Part shown: positions 56,729 through 64,000 of the stretch, in pieces
How positions within the stretch are numbered: the first letter of the stretch is position 1
How the letters are laid out: every line of letters begins with the position of its first letter
NCBI GenBank assembly: GCA_964551315.1
Contig: CAZKCM010000001.1
Coordinates: 124,001 to 188,000 of the forward strand
Direction of reading: 5' to 3'
Length of the DNA: 64,000 nt
DNA from: Virgifigura sp964551315
GTDB taxonomy: Bacteria > Pseudomonadota > Alphaproteobacteria > Dongiales > Dongiaceae
Translations under genes and position numbers: made by a program
The notes under the pieces: model-generated
What the model saw: the letters and a program-made list of their open reading frames with translations, nothing else
Database searches by the model: none
What the model was told of the DNA's origin: nothing

Positions 56729-59149
56729 ATGCCCGCTTCGTTGGCCACGCAGCCGGACGGTTTGAATGCCGGCCGAACCGTCCCGTTTCAGTGGACCGGA
56801 TTCGCGGCTCTGCCGCAGCGCTCCCGCCTCTTCCTGCTGGCGGCGGCCGCGGCCCTGCCGATCCTGATCTTCTCGATCGCGCTGGTGATCCTCTTCGACC
56901 GGCAGCAGCAGCGATCCGTCGAGCAAATCCTTCGCCAGAATGCCCGGTCCATGCTGGCGGCCGTCGACCGGGAGATCGCCAACCACATCGCGACCCTCGA
57001 AGCCCTGGCAGCCTCGCCGAGCATCGAGGCCGGCGACATGCCGGCGTTCTACGGTCACGCGGAGCGGGTTCTGGGTGCGCGGAAGGACTGGCTGACCATA
57101 CGCCTGATCGACGCCCGCACGCGCCGCCCGGTCGCCGACGTCGTGACGCCGCCGGGCCGAGCCCCGCTGCCCGCCCTGGAACCGGGAAGCATCGATGCCA
57201 TCCTCCGCAACCGGCGCCCGCTGGTCGGCCCCCTCCATCGGCCCGCATCGGGCAGCGCCGAGCCATTCGTGATCGTCCATGTGCCGGTTCTGCGGGACGA
57301 AGCCGTCCTTCACATCCTCTCTGCCGCGGTGAAGGCGCGAACGCTTTCCCGGGTGCTGCTCGACCACGGCATCGGACAAGGGTGGGTCGGAACGGTTCTC
57401 GACCAGAACAACCGGATCATCGGCCGCACCCGACGGCAGGACGACTTCGTCGGCATGGCGTCGACGCACTCGCCCTTCAGCGACGCAAACGGAACGGAGG
57501 AAAGCCTCCTCTTTACGATGACCAAGGAGGGGGAGAAGGTCTACACCGCCTTCCGCCGCTCTCCGTTCTCCGGCTGGACGGTGGCCGTCGGCGCGCCGGC
57601 GCACGTCATCGAGGGGTCGCTGCGACGATCGTTGCTCGTCATCGCCGGCGGTGGCAGCGCGGCCCTCCTGATCGCCGTTTCTCTGGCGGCGCTTCTAACC
57701 CACAACATCGCCAGCCGGCAGGAGGCCGAGCGACGGCTGGCGGCCGTCGAGGCGGAGCAGGCCGCCGAACGCCGTCTCGCCGACATCGCCGCCAACTTTC
57801 CGGGCGTCATATACCGCCGCGTGCTGCGGCCGGATGGCAGCGTCTTCTATCCTTATGCGAGTCACGCCGTCGAAAGCCTCGTCGGCCTGCGACCGGCCGA
57901 CGTCAAGGACCCTCTCTCGATCGAGGAATTCGCGCGACGCCACATCCATCCCGAGGACGCGCCGCGCTGGCGCGAGGCCATCCGCGCCTCGGCCCGGACG
58001 CTGGCCCCCTATGACCTGGAAGGGCGGATCATTGATGCGCAGGGCCGGACGCGCTGGCTGCGGACCGTCACGCGGGCGCACCGGGGAGCGGACGGATCGG
58101 TGATCTGGGACGGCGTGGTGCTCGAAATCACAGACCTGAAGCAGGCCGAGGAGGCCCTGCGGCAGCGGGAGGAGCATCTGCGCCTCGCCCTGCGCGGCGC
58201 CCAGGCCGGGGCCTGGGTCTGGGACATGGTTCAGGACCGGCTCGTCTGGTCCGAGGAGGTGTACGACATCTATGGCCTGGACCCGAAGCAAACGACGCCC
58301 TCGCTCGCGGCACGGCTGACTCGCATCGACCCCGAGGACTGGCCGAAGATCCAGCAGGCGCTTCGGCATACGCTTGCCGAGCGACGACGCGACTACCAGT
58401 CCGAGTACCGGATCCGTCACCCGAAGAGAGGCCTGCGCTGGCTCCTGACGACGGGCCAGGTCACCTATGGCCGGAACGGCCGGCCCACCCGGCTGTCCGG
58501 CATCACCATGGACGTGACCGAGCGCAAGCAGGCGGAGGAACACCAGAAGCTGCTCATGGCCGAGCTCAACCACCGGGTCAAGAACACGCTGGCGGTGGTC
58601 CAGTCGATCGCCGCCCAGACCCTGCGCCGCACCACGTCGCTGGAGGGCTTCGCCGAGTCCTTCAATGGCCGGCTGCGCGCTTTGGCCACGGCTCACAGCC
58701 TGCTGACCCGCGGCAACTGGCGCTCGGCGGGTCTGGAAAAGCTCGTGCAGGAGGCGCTCAAGGCGCATGGTACGGGCCGGGGCGCGTTCGAAACCCGGGG
58801 TCCGGAGCTGGACCTCTCGCCGAAACAGACGCTGGCGCTGAGCCTCGTGCTGCACGAACTGGCCACGAACGCCGCCAAGTATGGGGCGTTGTCACGGCGG
58901 TCCGGCCGGGTGGATATCCACTGGGAGATCCTGGCGGGAAACGGGAGCGGAACGCTGCGGCTCGGCTGGGTCGAGCGCGGTGGGCCGCCCGCGAAGCAGC
59001 CACAGGCAAAGGGGTTCGGGACAACGCTGATCCAGCGGTTGGTCTCCTACGACCTCGACGGCGCCTTCGATGTCACCTACGAGCCCGACGGGCTTCGCTG
59101 CGAGATCGTCATTCCCTGGACCCGGGGGGCGGCGCAGGTCTTCGTCTGA
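56729..59149 (+). CDS. HWE-family sensor histidine kinase with extracellular Cache and two PAS domains
   Basis: An 806-aa membrane sensor: TM1 at about residues 33-57, periplasmic double-Cache domain to about 300, TM2 at 303-325, a first PAS (FPGVIYRRVLRPDGSVFYPY, about 345-470), a second PAS (AQAGAWVWDMVQDRLVWSEEV, about 485-600), then the kinase: MAELNHRVKNTLAVVQSIA with phospho-acceptor His615 and HELATNAAKYGALS plus GRVDIHWEI, the W-x-E that names the HWE group. No cognate response regulator lies nearby. HWE kinases often feed the general stress PhyR-EcfG pathway, which fits the promoter elements seen just upstream, but that link is inference. Confidence 0.92.
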   Translation: MPASLATQPDGLNAGRTVPFQWTGFAALPQRSRLFLLAAAAALPILIFSIALVILFDRQQQRSVEQILRQNARSMLAAVDREIANHIATLEALAASPSIEAGDMPAFYGHAERVLGARKDWLTIRLIDARTRRPVADVVTPPGRAPLPALEPGSIDAILRNRRPLVGPLHRPASGSAEPFVIVHVPVLRDEAVLHILSAAVKARTLSRVLLDHGIGQGWVGTVLDQNNRIIGRTRRQDDFVGMASTHSPFSDANGTEESLLFTMTKEGEKVYTAFRRSPFSGWTVAVGAPAHVIEGSLRRSLLVIAGGGSAALLIAVSLAALLTHNIASRQEAERRLAAVEAEQAAERRLADIAANFPGVIYRRVLRPDGSVFYPYASHAVESLVGLRPADVKDPLSIEEFARRHIHPEDAPRWREAIRASARTLAPYDLEGRIIDAQGRTRWLRTVTRAHRGADGSVIWDGVVLEITDLKQAEEALRQREEHLRLALRGAQAGAWVWDMVQDRLVWSEEVYDIYGLDPKQTTPSLAARLTRIDPEDWPKIQQALRHTLAERRRDYQSEYRIRHPKRGLRWLLTTGQVTYGRNGRPTRLSGITMDVTERKQAEEHQKLLMAELNHRVKNTLAVVQSIAAQTLRRTTSLEGFAESFNGRLRALATAHSLLTRGNWRSAGLEKLVQEALKAHGTGRGAFETRGPELDLSPKQTLALSLVLHELATNAAKYGALSRRSGRVDIHWEILAGNGSGTLRLGWVERGGPPAKQPQAKGFGTTLIQRLVSYDLDGAFDVTYEPDGLRCEIVIPWTRGAAQVFV

Positions 59150-59459
59150 GCGGTTCGGGCCACGAAGCGCCGAACGGTCCGCGCCCGAAGCCGGTGTCGT
59201 CAAGCGATGAGCGTTGGACGACGAAGTCGTCGCCCGCTTCCGGGATCCTCGGAAAGGACCCGTTGATCACCATGAAGCCGCGCTCTCTCCGGTAATCGGC
59301 AACGCGGGCGGAGAACCGCACGAGCTCGCCGGTGAGAAACAGCAGCCGCCCGCCGGCATAGAAACTGTCGGGCTTGCCGGCGAGCGTCGTTTCGAAGGCA
59401 TCCGGCTTCGGGTCCCGCCCGACGACCTTTCCCGCAGTCTCCTCGATGGTCGCCGCCAT
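59109..59459 (-). CDS. Hypothetical small cytoplasmic protein
   Basis: A 116-aa protein (start 59459, with GGAGAGG five bases upstream). Residues 30-80 look like a compact beta-rich domain (GGRLLFLTGELVRFSARVADYRRERGFMVING in part), and the C-terminus is Pro/Arg-rich. The last 13 codons overlap the end of the histidine kinase gene on the other strand (59109-59149). Function unknown. Confidence 0.6.
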   Translation of the reverse strand: MAATIEETAGKVVGRDPKPDAFETTLAGKPDSFYAGGRLLFLTGELVRFSARVADYRRERGFMVINGSFPRIPEAGDDFVVQRSSLDDTGFGRGPFGASWPEPLRRRPAPPPGSRE

Positions 59460-59770
59460 GCTGCCTCTCCGCGGTTCCGATTGTCGTGATCCTTCTTGAC
59501 CAAGACAGGGATAGGGGGCCCGCGGGTGGACCGCCACCGGTTTGCTGGCTCCCGCGGCGTACGACCGACGGCCCCTTCCCTTGACCGCGGTCAAGGCGCG
59601 ACGACGGGCGCGCGTGCAAGCTGGCCTTGCGCGTGAATGGGAACGGGAGAGACTGTGCCGGCCGGTGCGATCGGCGGGGGGCGCGCGGTCGACTCGCGAG
59701 GAGACGCGACATTCGCCGCAGGGACCAATACCATGCACAGGTCCAGGACCGAAGACGCCGGCAGGGAACC
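59460..59770. other. Divergent regulatory region with an FNR/NnrR-type dyad
   Basis: About 310 bases between the 116-aa gene and the AhpD-like gene. No credible ORF. It contains the perfect dyad at 59581-59594. Confidence 0.45.
59581..59594. promoter_or_regulatory. FNR/CRP-family dyad TTGAC-N4-GTCAA
   Basis: TTGACCGCGGTCAA is fully symmetric. FNR-type regulators bind TTGAT-N4-ATCAA and related TTG-N8-CAA dyads. It lies 177 nt before the AhpD-like ATG; no -10 at -41.5 spacing is evident on either strand, so it may act from further upstream. Confidence 0.55.
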
Positions 59771-60136
59771 ATGTACACCGATTGGAACAAGCTGATCGCC
59801 GAAGTGTCGGGGCCGTTGCGCGATCTGCGCGGCGGCGCGCCGGAGGTGATGAAGGGCTTCTCCGCGATCGCCCAGGCGGCGCTCAAGGGCGACGCCCTCG
59901 ACGGCAAGACGAAGGAACTGATCGCCCTCGCCATCAGCGTCGCCATCCGCTGCGACGACTGCATCGCCTTCCACGCCAAGGCCGCCGTCGACCGGGGCGC
60001 GACGCGCGAGGAGGTGCTCGAGACCCTTGGCATGGCGATCTACATGGGCGCAGGCCCGGCGACCATGTACGCGAGCCACGCCATCGAAGCCTTCGATCAG
60101 TTCCAAACCACCCGGCAGGGCAAATCCACCGGCTGA
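59771..60136 (+). CDS. Carboxymuconolactone decarboxylase / AhpD-like protein
   Basis: A 121-aa all-helical protein with the AhpD active site CDDCIAFHAK (Cys61, Cys64, His68), a CxxC plus His relay that supports thiol redox or peroxide chemistry rather than lactone decarboxylation. VLETLGMAIYMGAGPATMYASHAIEAF is the second conserved helix pair. The start is 59771. It stands in an anaerobic-metabolism block and probably serves as a thiol oxidoreductase; partner unknown. Confidence 0.88.
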   Translation: MYTDWNKLIAEVSGPLRDLRGGAPEVMKGFSAIAQAALKGDALDGKTKELIALAISVAIRCDDCIAFHAKAAVDRGATREEVLETLGMAIYMGAGPATMYASHAIEAFDQFQTTRQGKSTG

Positions 60137-60287
60137 CGGGTTTCGCCTGCCCCGTCCCGGCACGCCCGCCACGCGGCCGCAAGATCGCCGGATCCCACGG
60201 AGCGGTGATGGCATGAAGGCGCCCGTGCTCCGGTCCTCCGGCTCTCTGGCGATCGGGGAAGGACGAAGGCGACAAGGACCGCACCGA

Positions 60288-61613
60288 ATGAAGCACAAGG
60301 ACGCACAGGCCGGGGGCCAGACGAAGGAGCTGCTCCCCTCCCACCACCCGGACCCGCGCACCGTCGCGGGCAAGGCGCGTCTCCATGATCGGAGACCTGC
60401 CCTGCTTCCGGTCGACATCGCCCTCGAAAAGGGGTTGGCGATGGCGCGCGCCGTCGCCGAAACCGAGCGGGTCGATCTCGAGCACGCGACCAATCGCGTC
60501 CTGGCGCAAGCGCTGATCGCGCAGGCGCCGCTGCCGCGCTTCGACTACAGCGCGATGGACGGCTACGCCGTTCGGTCGGCAGACCTGGCGGGCGACATGC
60601 CGCTGAGCCTGAAGGTCGTCGGCCGGATCGCGGCCGGCGACCGCGGCAGCGACCAGGTGATGCCGCCCGAACCCGCGGCCGTGCGAATCCTGACGGGCGC
60701 GCCGATCCCGAGCGGCGCCGATGCCGTCGTCGCCCAGGAAGACGTCGAGCGGCGGGACGACAGCATCGTCCTGTCTCGCGCGCCGCGGCCGGGCGAGAAC
60801 ATCCGACCGTGCGGCGAGGACGCGCGGCCGGGCGACGTGTTGCTCGAGGCCGGCACCCTGCTTGGTCCCCGGGAAATCGGCGTTGCAGCATCCGCCGGCC
60901 GTTGGGAGCTCGAGGTCTTCCGCAAGGTTCGCGTCGCCGTGTTCTCCACCGGATCCGAACTGCGCCGCCCCGGAGAGACGCTTTTCCCCGGCGAGATCTA
61001 CGAGTCGAACCGCTTCATGCTGCGGAGCCTCCTCGAAAGGCCGTGGATCGACCTCCTCGATCTCGGCTCTTGTCCGGACGATCCTTGCGCGCTGCTGGCC
61101 CGCATGCGGAGCGCGGCGGCACAGGCCGACGTCGTCCTCAGCACAGGCGGCGTTTCCGTGGGCGACGAGGACCACATGCCCGCCGTCGTCCGCCGTTGCG
61201 GCGGCAGGCTGGTCGTGCTCAACGTCGCGATCAAGCCGGGAAAGCCGCTGACGCTGGGCCACCTCGGACACGTTCTCTATGTCGGCCTGCCCGGGAATCC
61301 CGCCGCCGTCTTCACGACGTTCTGCGTCGTCGTCGAAGACCTGCTGCGCGCCCTGGCCGGCCTGGGCCGACGGCGATCGCCGGTCTCGCCGGCGGTCGCG
61401 GATTTCGACCTGACCTGTCGGCCGGGTCGGCACCTCTATCTGCCCGCATGCCGAACGGGCCGCACCGCGGAGGGCGTGCCGGTGCTGCGCCTGTTGCCGA
61501 ACGCCAATTCGGGAAAGGTCGTGCTCCTCAGCAAGGCGGAGGGGTTCGCCGTCATCGACCCGAGATGCGAGATCGTCCGGCCGGGCGATCCGGTGGGCTG
61601 GTTCCCCCTTTAG
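60288..61613 (+). CDS. moeA: Molybdopterin molybdotransferase MoeA
   Basis: A 441-aa protein that inserts molybdate into adenylylated molybdopterin to make molybdenum cofactor. Conserved pieces: PLPRFDYSAMDGYAVR, RILTGAPIPSGADAVVAQEDV, RVAVFSTGSELRRPGE, VLSTGGVSVGDEDHMPAVV, NVAIKPGKPL and GLPGNPAAVF. Residues 1-40 are a non-conserved extension; ATG 60213 in frame would lengthen it. A nearby NarK gene and DUF2249 gene suggest the cofactor serves a nitrate reductase outside the window. Confidence 0.93.
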   Translation: MKHKDAQAGGQTKELLPSHHPDPRTVAGKARLHDRRPALLPVDIALEKGLAMARAVAETERVDLEHATNRVLAQALIAQAPLPRFDYSAMDGYAVRSADLAGDMPLSLKVVGRIAAGDRGSDQVMPPEPAAVRILTGAPIPSGADAVVAQEDVERRDDSIVLSRAPRPGENIRPCGEDARPGDVLLEAGTLLGPREIGVAASAGRWELEVFRKVRVAVFSTGSELRRPGETLFPGEIYESNRFMLRSLLERPWIDLLDLGSCPDDPCALLARMRSAAAQADVVLSTGGVSVGDEDHMPAVVRRCGGRLVVLNVAIKPGKPLTLGHLGHVLYVGLPGNPAAVFTTFCVVVEDLLRALAGLGRRRSPVSPAVADFDLTCRPGRHLYLPACRTGRTAEGVPVLRLLPNANSGKVVLLSKAEGFAVIDPRCEIVRPGDPVGWFPL

Positions 61614-61647
61614 CGCCGCCGTCCATGACGCGCCGGCCGCGCCCTCT

Positions 61648-61661
61648 TTGCGCACGCGCAA
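61648..61661 (+). promoter_or_regulatory. NnrR/FNR-type dyad TTGCG-N4-CGCAA
   Basis: TTGCGCACGCGCAA inside a longer dyad (CTTTGCGC-AC-GCGCAAAG). Its centre is 29.5 bases before a TATCTG hexamer (61684), the exact -41.5 geometry of class II FNR/CRP activation. Directs the DUF2249 gene 66 nt downstream. TTGCG-type arms are reported for NnrR-like regulators. Confidence 0.6.
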
Positions 61662-61726
61662 AGACGGAAGCGCGCATCTCGGCTATCTGATGTCATCCGC
61701 TACTCCGCTCAGAGGGGAGAACTCCG

Positions 61727-62287
61727 ATGCCGCCGCAAGCCGTCACGGCCGACACGCTTCTCGCGGATGCGCTCATGGCAGACGAAGATCTCTACGCCCG
61801 CTTCACGGCGTACTGTCCGGTCTTCCGCAGGTTCGCCCGCGTTCTTCTGCGCGAGGACACCGCCAACCGGCTCCGTCTCGCCGACATCGCCAATATGGTC
61901 GGCGTCCCCGCCTCCGATCTCGTCGCGATCGCCCATGGCGCCGAGGTGCCGCCGCCTCAGCCAGCCGCCGACCCGGTGGATCCGCCGACGCGGCCCGCCT
62001 GGCTGGAAGGGGAGAACGGAGGGCCGCAGCACATGTACCGGCTCGACGTGCGCCCAATGCTCGAGAGCGGTCACGAGCCGCTGCCGGACATCCTGCGGAC
62101 GACCGACAGGCTGGTCCCGGGCGAGATCCTCGCGCTCGACGCGACGTTCCATCCCGTGCCGCTGCGCCGCCTCCTCGGGAGCTACGGCTACGCCTCCTAC
62201 GCCGAAAGCCTGTCGCCCGACCACTGGCGCGTCTTCTTCCGCCGGGAGGCGATACCGGGCTGCACCTGCGGTCGCGGCGAGCAATAG
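61727..62287 (+). CDS. DUF2249 domain protein with an N-terminal DUF1858-like helical domain
   Basis: A 186-aa protein. Residues 1-70 look like DUF1858 (TADTLLADALMADEDLYARFTAYCPVFRRFA), residues 100-180 DUF2249 (YRLDVRPMLESGHEPLPDILRT, GEILALDATFHPVPLRRLLGSYGYASYAE). A CTCGRGEQ tail adds a CxC. DUF2249/DUF1858 proteins are common next to denitrification and NO-response genes; biochemical role unknown. It follows a class II FNR/NnrR-type dyad. Confidence 0.87.
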   Translation: MPPQAVTADTLLADALMADEDLYARFTAYCPVFRRFARVLLREDTANRLRLADIANMVGVPASDLVAIAHGAEVPPPQPAADPVDPPTRPAWLEGENGGPQHMYRLDVRPMLESGHEPLPDILRTTDRLVPGEILALDATFHPVPLRRLLGSYGYASYAESLSPDHWRVFFRREAIPGCTCGRGEQ

Positions 62288-62411
62288 CCGCACGCCGGGG
62301 CTCCCCTCCGGCCGATAGATCGACGCCCGAGCGCGGCAGCGGCCGCCCAGGGGAGCGACGCGGATCAACGATCGTCACGTCAATTGCCCCGGGCACTGAG
62401 TGTGCCACGGT

Positions 62412-62425
62412 TTGACTCTCGTCAA
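62412..62425 (+). promoter_or_regulatory. FNR-type dyad TTGAC-N4-GTCAA with matched -10
   Basis: TTGACTCTCGTCAA, centre 62418.5. A TATATT hexamer at 62448-62453 starts exactly 29.5 bases later, giving the -41.5 class II arrangement. Directs the small exported protein at 62496. Confidence 0.68.
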
Positions 62426-62495
62426 GGCCCCCGCGGTCCACCCGGATTATATTTCGGTTTTTGCCGCGCAATCACCCGAACGAGGGAGGATGCCC

Positions 62496-62753
62496 ATGCG
62501 GTTCCAGAATCTGTACGCCGGAGCGGCCCTGCTCGTTGTCGCGGCCCTGTCCGGGACGATCGAGGCGCAGACCGGCGTCCCGCTTGGGCGGGCGCACCTC
62601 GACCCAACGGCCGCGCCCGGCGGGCGTTACATCCAGGATCGGGCGAACGGCCCATCGGACGTAGGCCGGCCGCACGGCGCCATCGATCATATCGCCGCCA
62701 TCGGCGGCGCGGCATCGCTTCCATCGGTCGATCGCAATCGACCGCGACGCTGA
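62496..62753 (+). CDS. Small exported protein of unknown function
   Basis: An 85-aa protein with a signal peptide (NLYAGAALLVVAALSGTIEA, cleavage before QTG) and a short polar mature part rich in Gly/Pro/Asp with a His (GRPHGAIDHIAAIGG). ATG 62496 is favoured over ATG 62490 by spacing from GGGAGG. It follows an FNR-type promoter, so it is probably made without oxygen. No family recognised. Confidence 0.6.
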   Translation: MRFQNLYAGAALLVVAALSGTIEAQTGVPLGRAHLDPTAAPGGRYIQDRANGPSDVGRPHGAIDHIAAIGGAASLPSVDRNRPRR

Positions 62754-62931
62754 CGGTCACCTCGGCCCCGCCGAAAGCCGGCCAGGAACAAGCCGAGCTC
62801 GACGACGAGAAGCGGGAGAACCGCGTACGGGCCGCGGGGCAGGTTCCGGCCCCGCGGCGCCTTACCCGCTTTCGGCCTCACCGCCGGAGGTGCCCCTCGA
62901 AGGCGAGCGTCAAGGCCGAGAGAGAATGTGC

Positions 62932-64000
62932 TCAGCACGGCGCTTCGGCGTCCTTTCGTGCGTAAAGCGCCCAGTTTATGGCGATGTTCGCGGCGTAGTA
63001 GATCGCGGCCCAGTAGAAGAAGGCGACCGGCGTACCGAAGAACTGGATCGACAGCGCCATCATCAGGCCCGCCGCGAAGGGGCCATAAGCCGCAACCGCG
63101 CTGGTCCAACCGATGATGCCCGCGGCCTGCCGCGGCGGAAACAGCATGGGCATCTGCTTGAAGGTCGAGGCGTTACCGGCGCCGGCGAAGGTGAACAGCG
63201 CCAGCATGAGGGCGAGAAAATACGGAAACTCCGCCACGGATTGCGGGCTCATGAGGAAGGTGAGCGCGGTGACGCAGACGAGCATCCCGATGCCCGCCCA
63301 GTGCGTGACCTTGGCGCCTCCGAATCGATCCGAGATCGGGCCGGCGGCGACGCGTGCCGCCGATCCGACGAGGGGGCCGAGGAACGCGTAGAGAAGCGGA
63401 TCCGGCGCGTCCGGCAGATGGCCGTAGAGGGTCTTGATCAGCAGCGGAAAGGTCGCGGCGAAACCGGCAAAGGACCCGAAGGTCATGACGTAGAGGGTCG
63501 TCATGAAGAAGCCGTGCTTCAGGCGGAAGATGTCCAGCTGCTCGCGGAAGTTCGCCCGCACCGGCACGCTCCGCAGGAAGAGCCAGGCGAGCGCTGCAAA
63601 CACAAGGATGAACGGGACATAGACCAGCGCCGCGTTCTGCAGCCAGACGGGCCGCTGCCCGGCCTCCGTCGTGACGAACTGCGGCTCACCGGCGAAGGCG
63701 CCGAACACCGCGGCGCCGATGATCCAGGGCGTGACGAACTGCACGATGCTGACCCCGAAATTGCCGATCCCGGCCTGGATCGCCAGCGCGGTGCCCTGCA
63801 GGCGCTTCGGGAAGAAGAGGCTGGTCGAGGGCATGAAGGAGGAGAAGTTGCCGCCGCCCAGGCCGGTCAGGAAGGCCAGAACCATCAGCACCCAGTAGGG
63901 CGTCGTCGGGTCCTGGACCACATAGACCCAGCCCGCCACCGGCAGGAGGAGGCTCAAGGTGGCGAAGGTCACGACATGGCGCGTGCCGAACAAGGGCGTG
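62932..64000 (-). CDS. narK: NarK/NasA-type nitrate/nitrite transporter (major facilitator), N-terminus beyond the window
   Basis: About 355 residues of an MFS protein, cut at the right window edge. The nitrate signature GLGGGNFSSFMPSTSLFFP and KRLQGTALAIQAGIGNFGVSIVQF are intact; a second, weaker copy GAGNASTFKQMPMLFPP lies near the C-terminus, as in NarK. It imports nitrate or exchanges it for nitrite. With moeA and the DUF2249 gene it indicates a nitrate-respiration locus, whose reductase genes are probably to the right. Confidence 0.92.
   Translation of the reverse strand, partial: TPLFGTRHVVTFATLSLLLPVAGWVYVVQDPTTPYWVLMVLAFLTGLGGGNFSSFMPSTSLFFPKRLQGTALAIQAGIGNFGVSIVQFVTPWIIGAAVFGAFAGEPQFVTTEAGQRPVWLQNAALVYVPFILVFAALAWLFLRSVPVRANFREQLDIFRLKHGFFMTTLYVMTFGSFAGFAATFPLLIKTLYGHLPDAPDPLLYAFLGPLVGSAARVAAGPISDRFGGAKVTHWAGIGMLVCVTALTFLMSPQSVAEFPYFLALMLALFTFAGAGNASTFKQMPMLFPPRQAAGIIGWTSAVAAYGPFAAGLMMALSIQFFGTPVAFFYWAAIYYAANIAINWALYARKDAEAPC

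Noticed and set aside
1..64000. A prophage, integron, transposon or dedicated anti-phage island.
   Set aside because: No integrase, transposase, capsid, toxin-antitoxin pair or defence-type gene could be recognised on either strand.

Overview
The window is G+C-rich throughout and looks like a draft chromosome contig from an alphaproteobacterium, most likely of the Rhodospirillales/Geminicoccales kind. That placement is inferred from gene content (DUF1538 pair, PA2778/PA2779 pair, AsmA, HWE kinase, Rsm22) and from promoter-like elements of the EcfG type, which is an alphaproteobacterial signature. No search was run. A 100-N gap at 20397-20496 marks an assembly join.

Layout. 0-6 kb: a lipoprotein, an asparagine-synthase-like protein with a decayed upstream partner, and a minus-strand operon of a 54-aa membrane protein, two DUF1538 membrane proteins and a PII-like regulator. 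5.5-11.2 kb: stress and housekeeping genes (DUF4142, argE, TrkH, folE, apaG, OmpA-like lipoprotein). 11.6-15.6 kb: a YnjBCD-like ABC transporter and tRNA-Gly(CCC). 15.7-20.7 kb: PEP-mutase-family enzyme, SDR, AsmA, and a frameshifted gene holding the assembly gap. 21-26 kb: a winged-helix/TPR regulator divergent from an oxidoreductase/cupin/SDR operon that ends in a dead DinB gene. 26.6-30 kb: ABC transporter plus DUF169. 30-34.6 kb: esterase, Rsm22, PA2779/PA2778 pair, APH(6)-like kinase. 34.7-37.8 kb: ABC exporter and PhyH-type dioxygenase, each preceded by a tiny ORF.

37.8-47 kb is the best-defined catabolic locus: a PotABCD-type transporter, an FGGY kinase close to glycerol kinase, two flavoproteins resembling GlpA/GlpB-type dehydrogenases, and a DeoR/GlpR-family repressor. 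A near-identical operator-like block of about 40 bp, with a TGACCG-TT-CGGTCA dyad, sits upstream of both minus-strand operons, so one repressor probably controls uptake, phosphorylation and oxidation of a polyol-like substrate.

47-56 kb carries a glutamine amidotransferase-like protein, a frameshifted DUF3500 gene, HdeD, a large MscS channel, a manganese (yybP-ykoY) riboswitch in front of a GDT1/UPF0016 gene, a phytochelatin-synthase-like protein and small envelope or stress proteins. Several minus-strand stress genes (5.5-6.2 and 54.9-56.3 kb) have GGAAC-N16-NGTT promoter-like elements, and a similar element faces a gene-free stretch ending in a strong intrinsic terminator, suggesting a small RNA. 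56.7-64 kb: an HWE histidine kinase, then a nitrogen-oxide/anaerobic block (AhpD-like protein, moeA, DUF2249 protein, small exported protein, NarK-type transporter cut by the window end) with three TTG-N8-CAA dyads of the FNR/NnrR type, two of them at exactly the -41.5 geometry.
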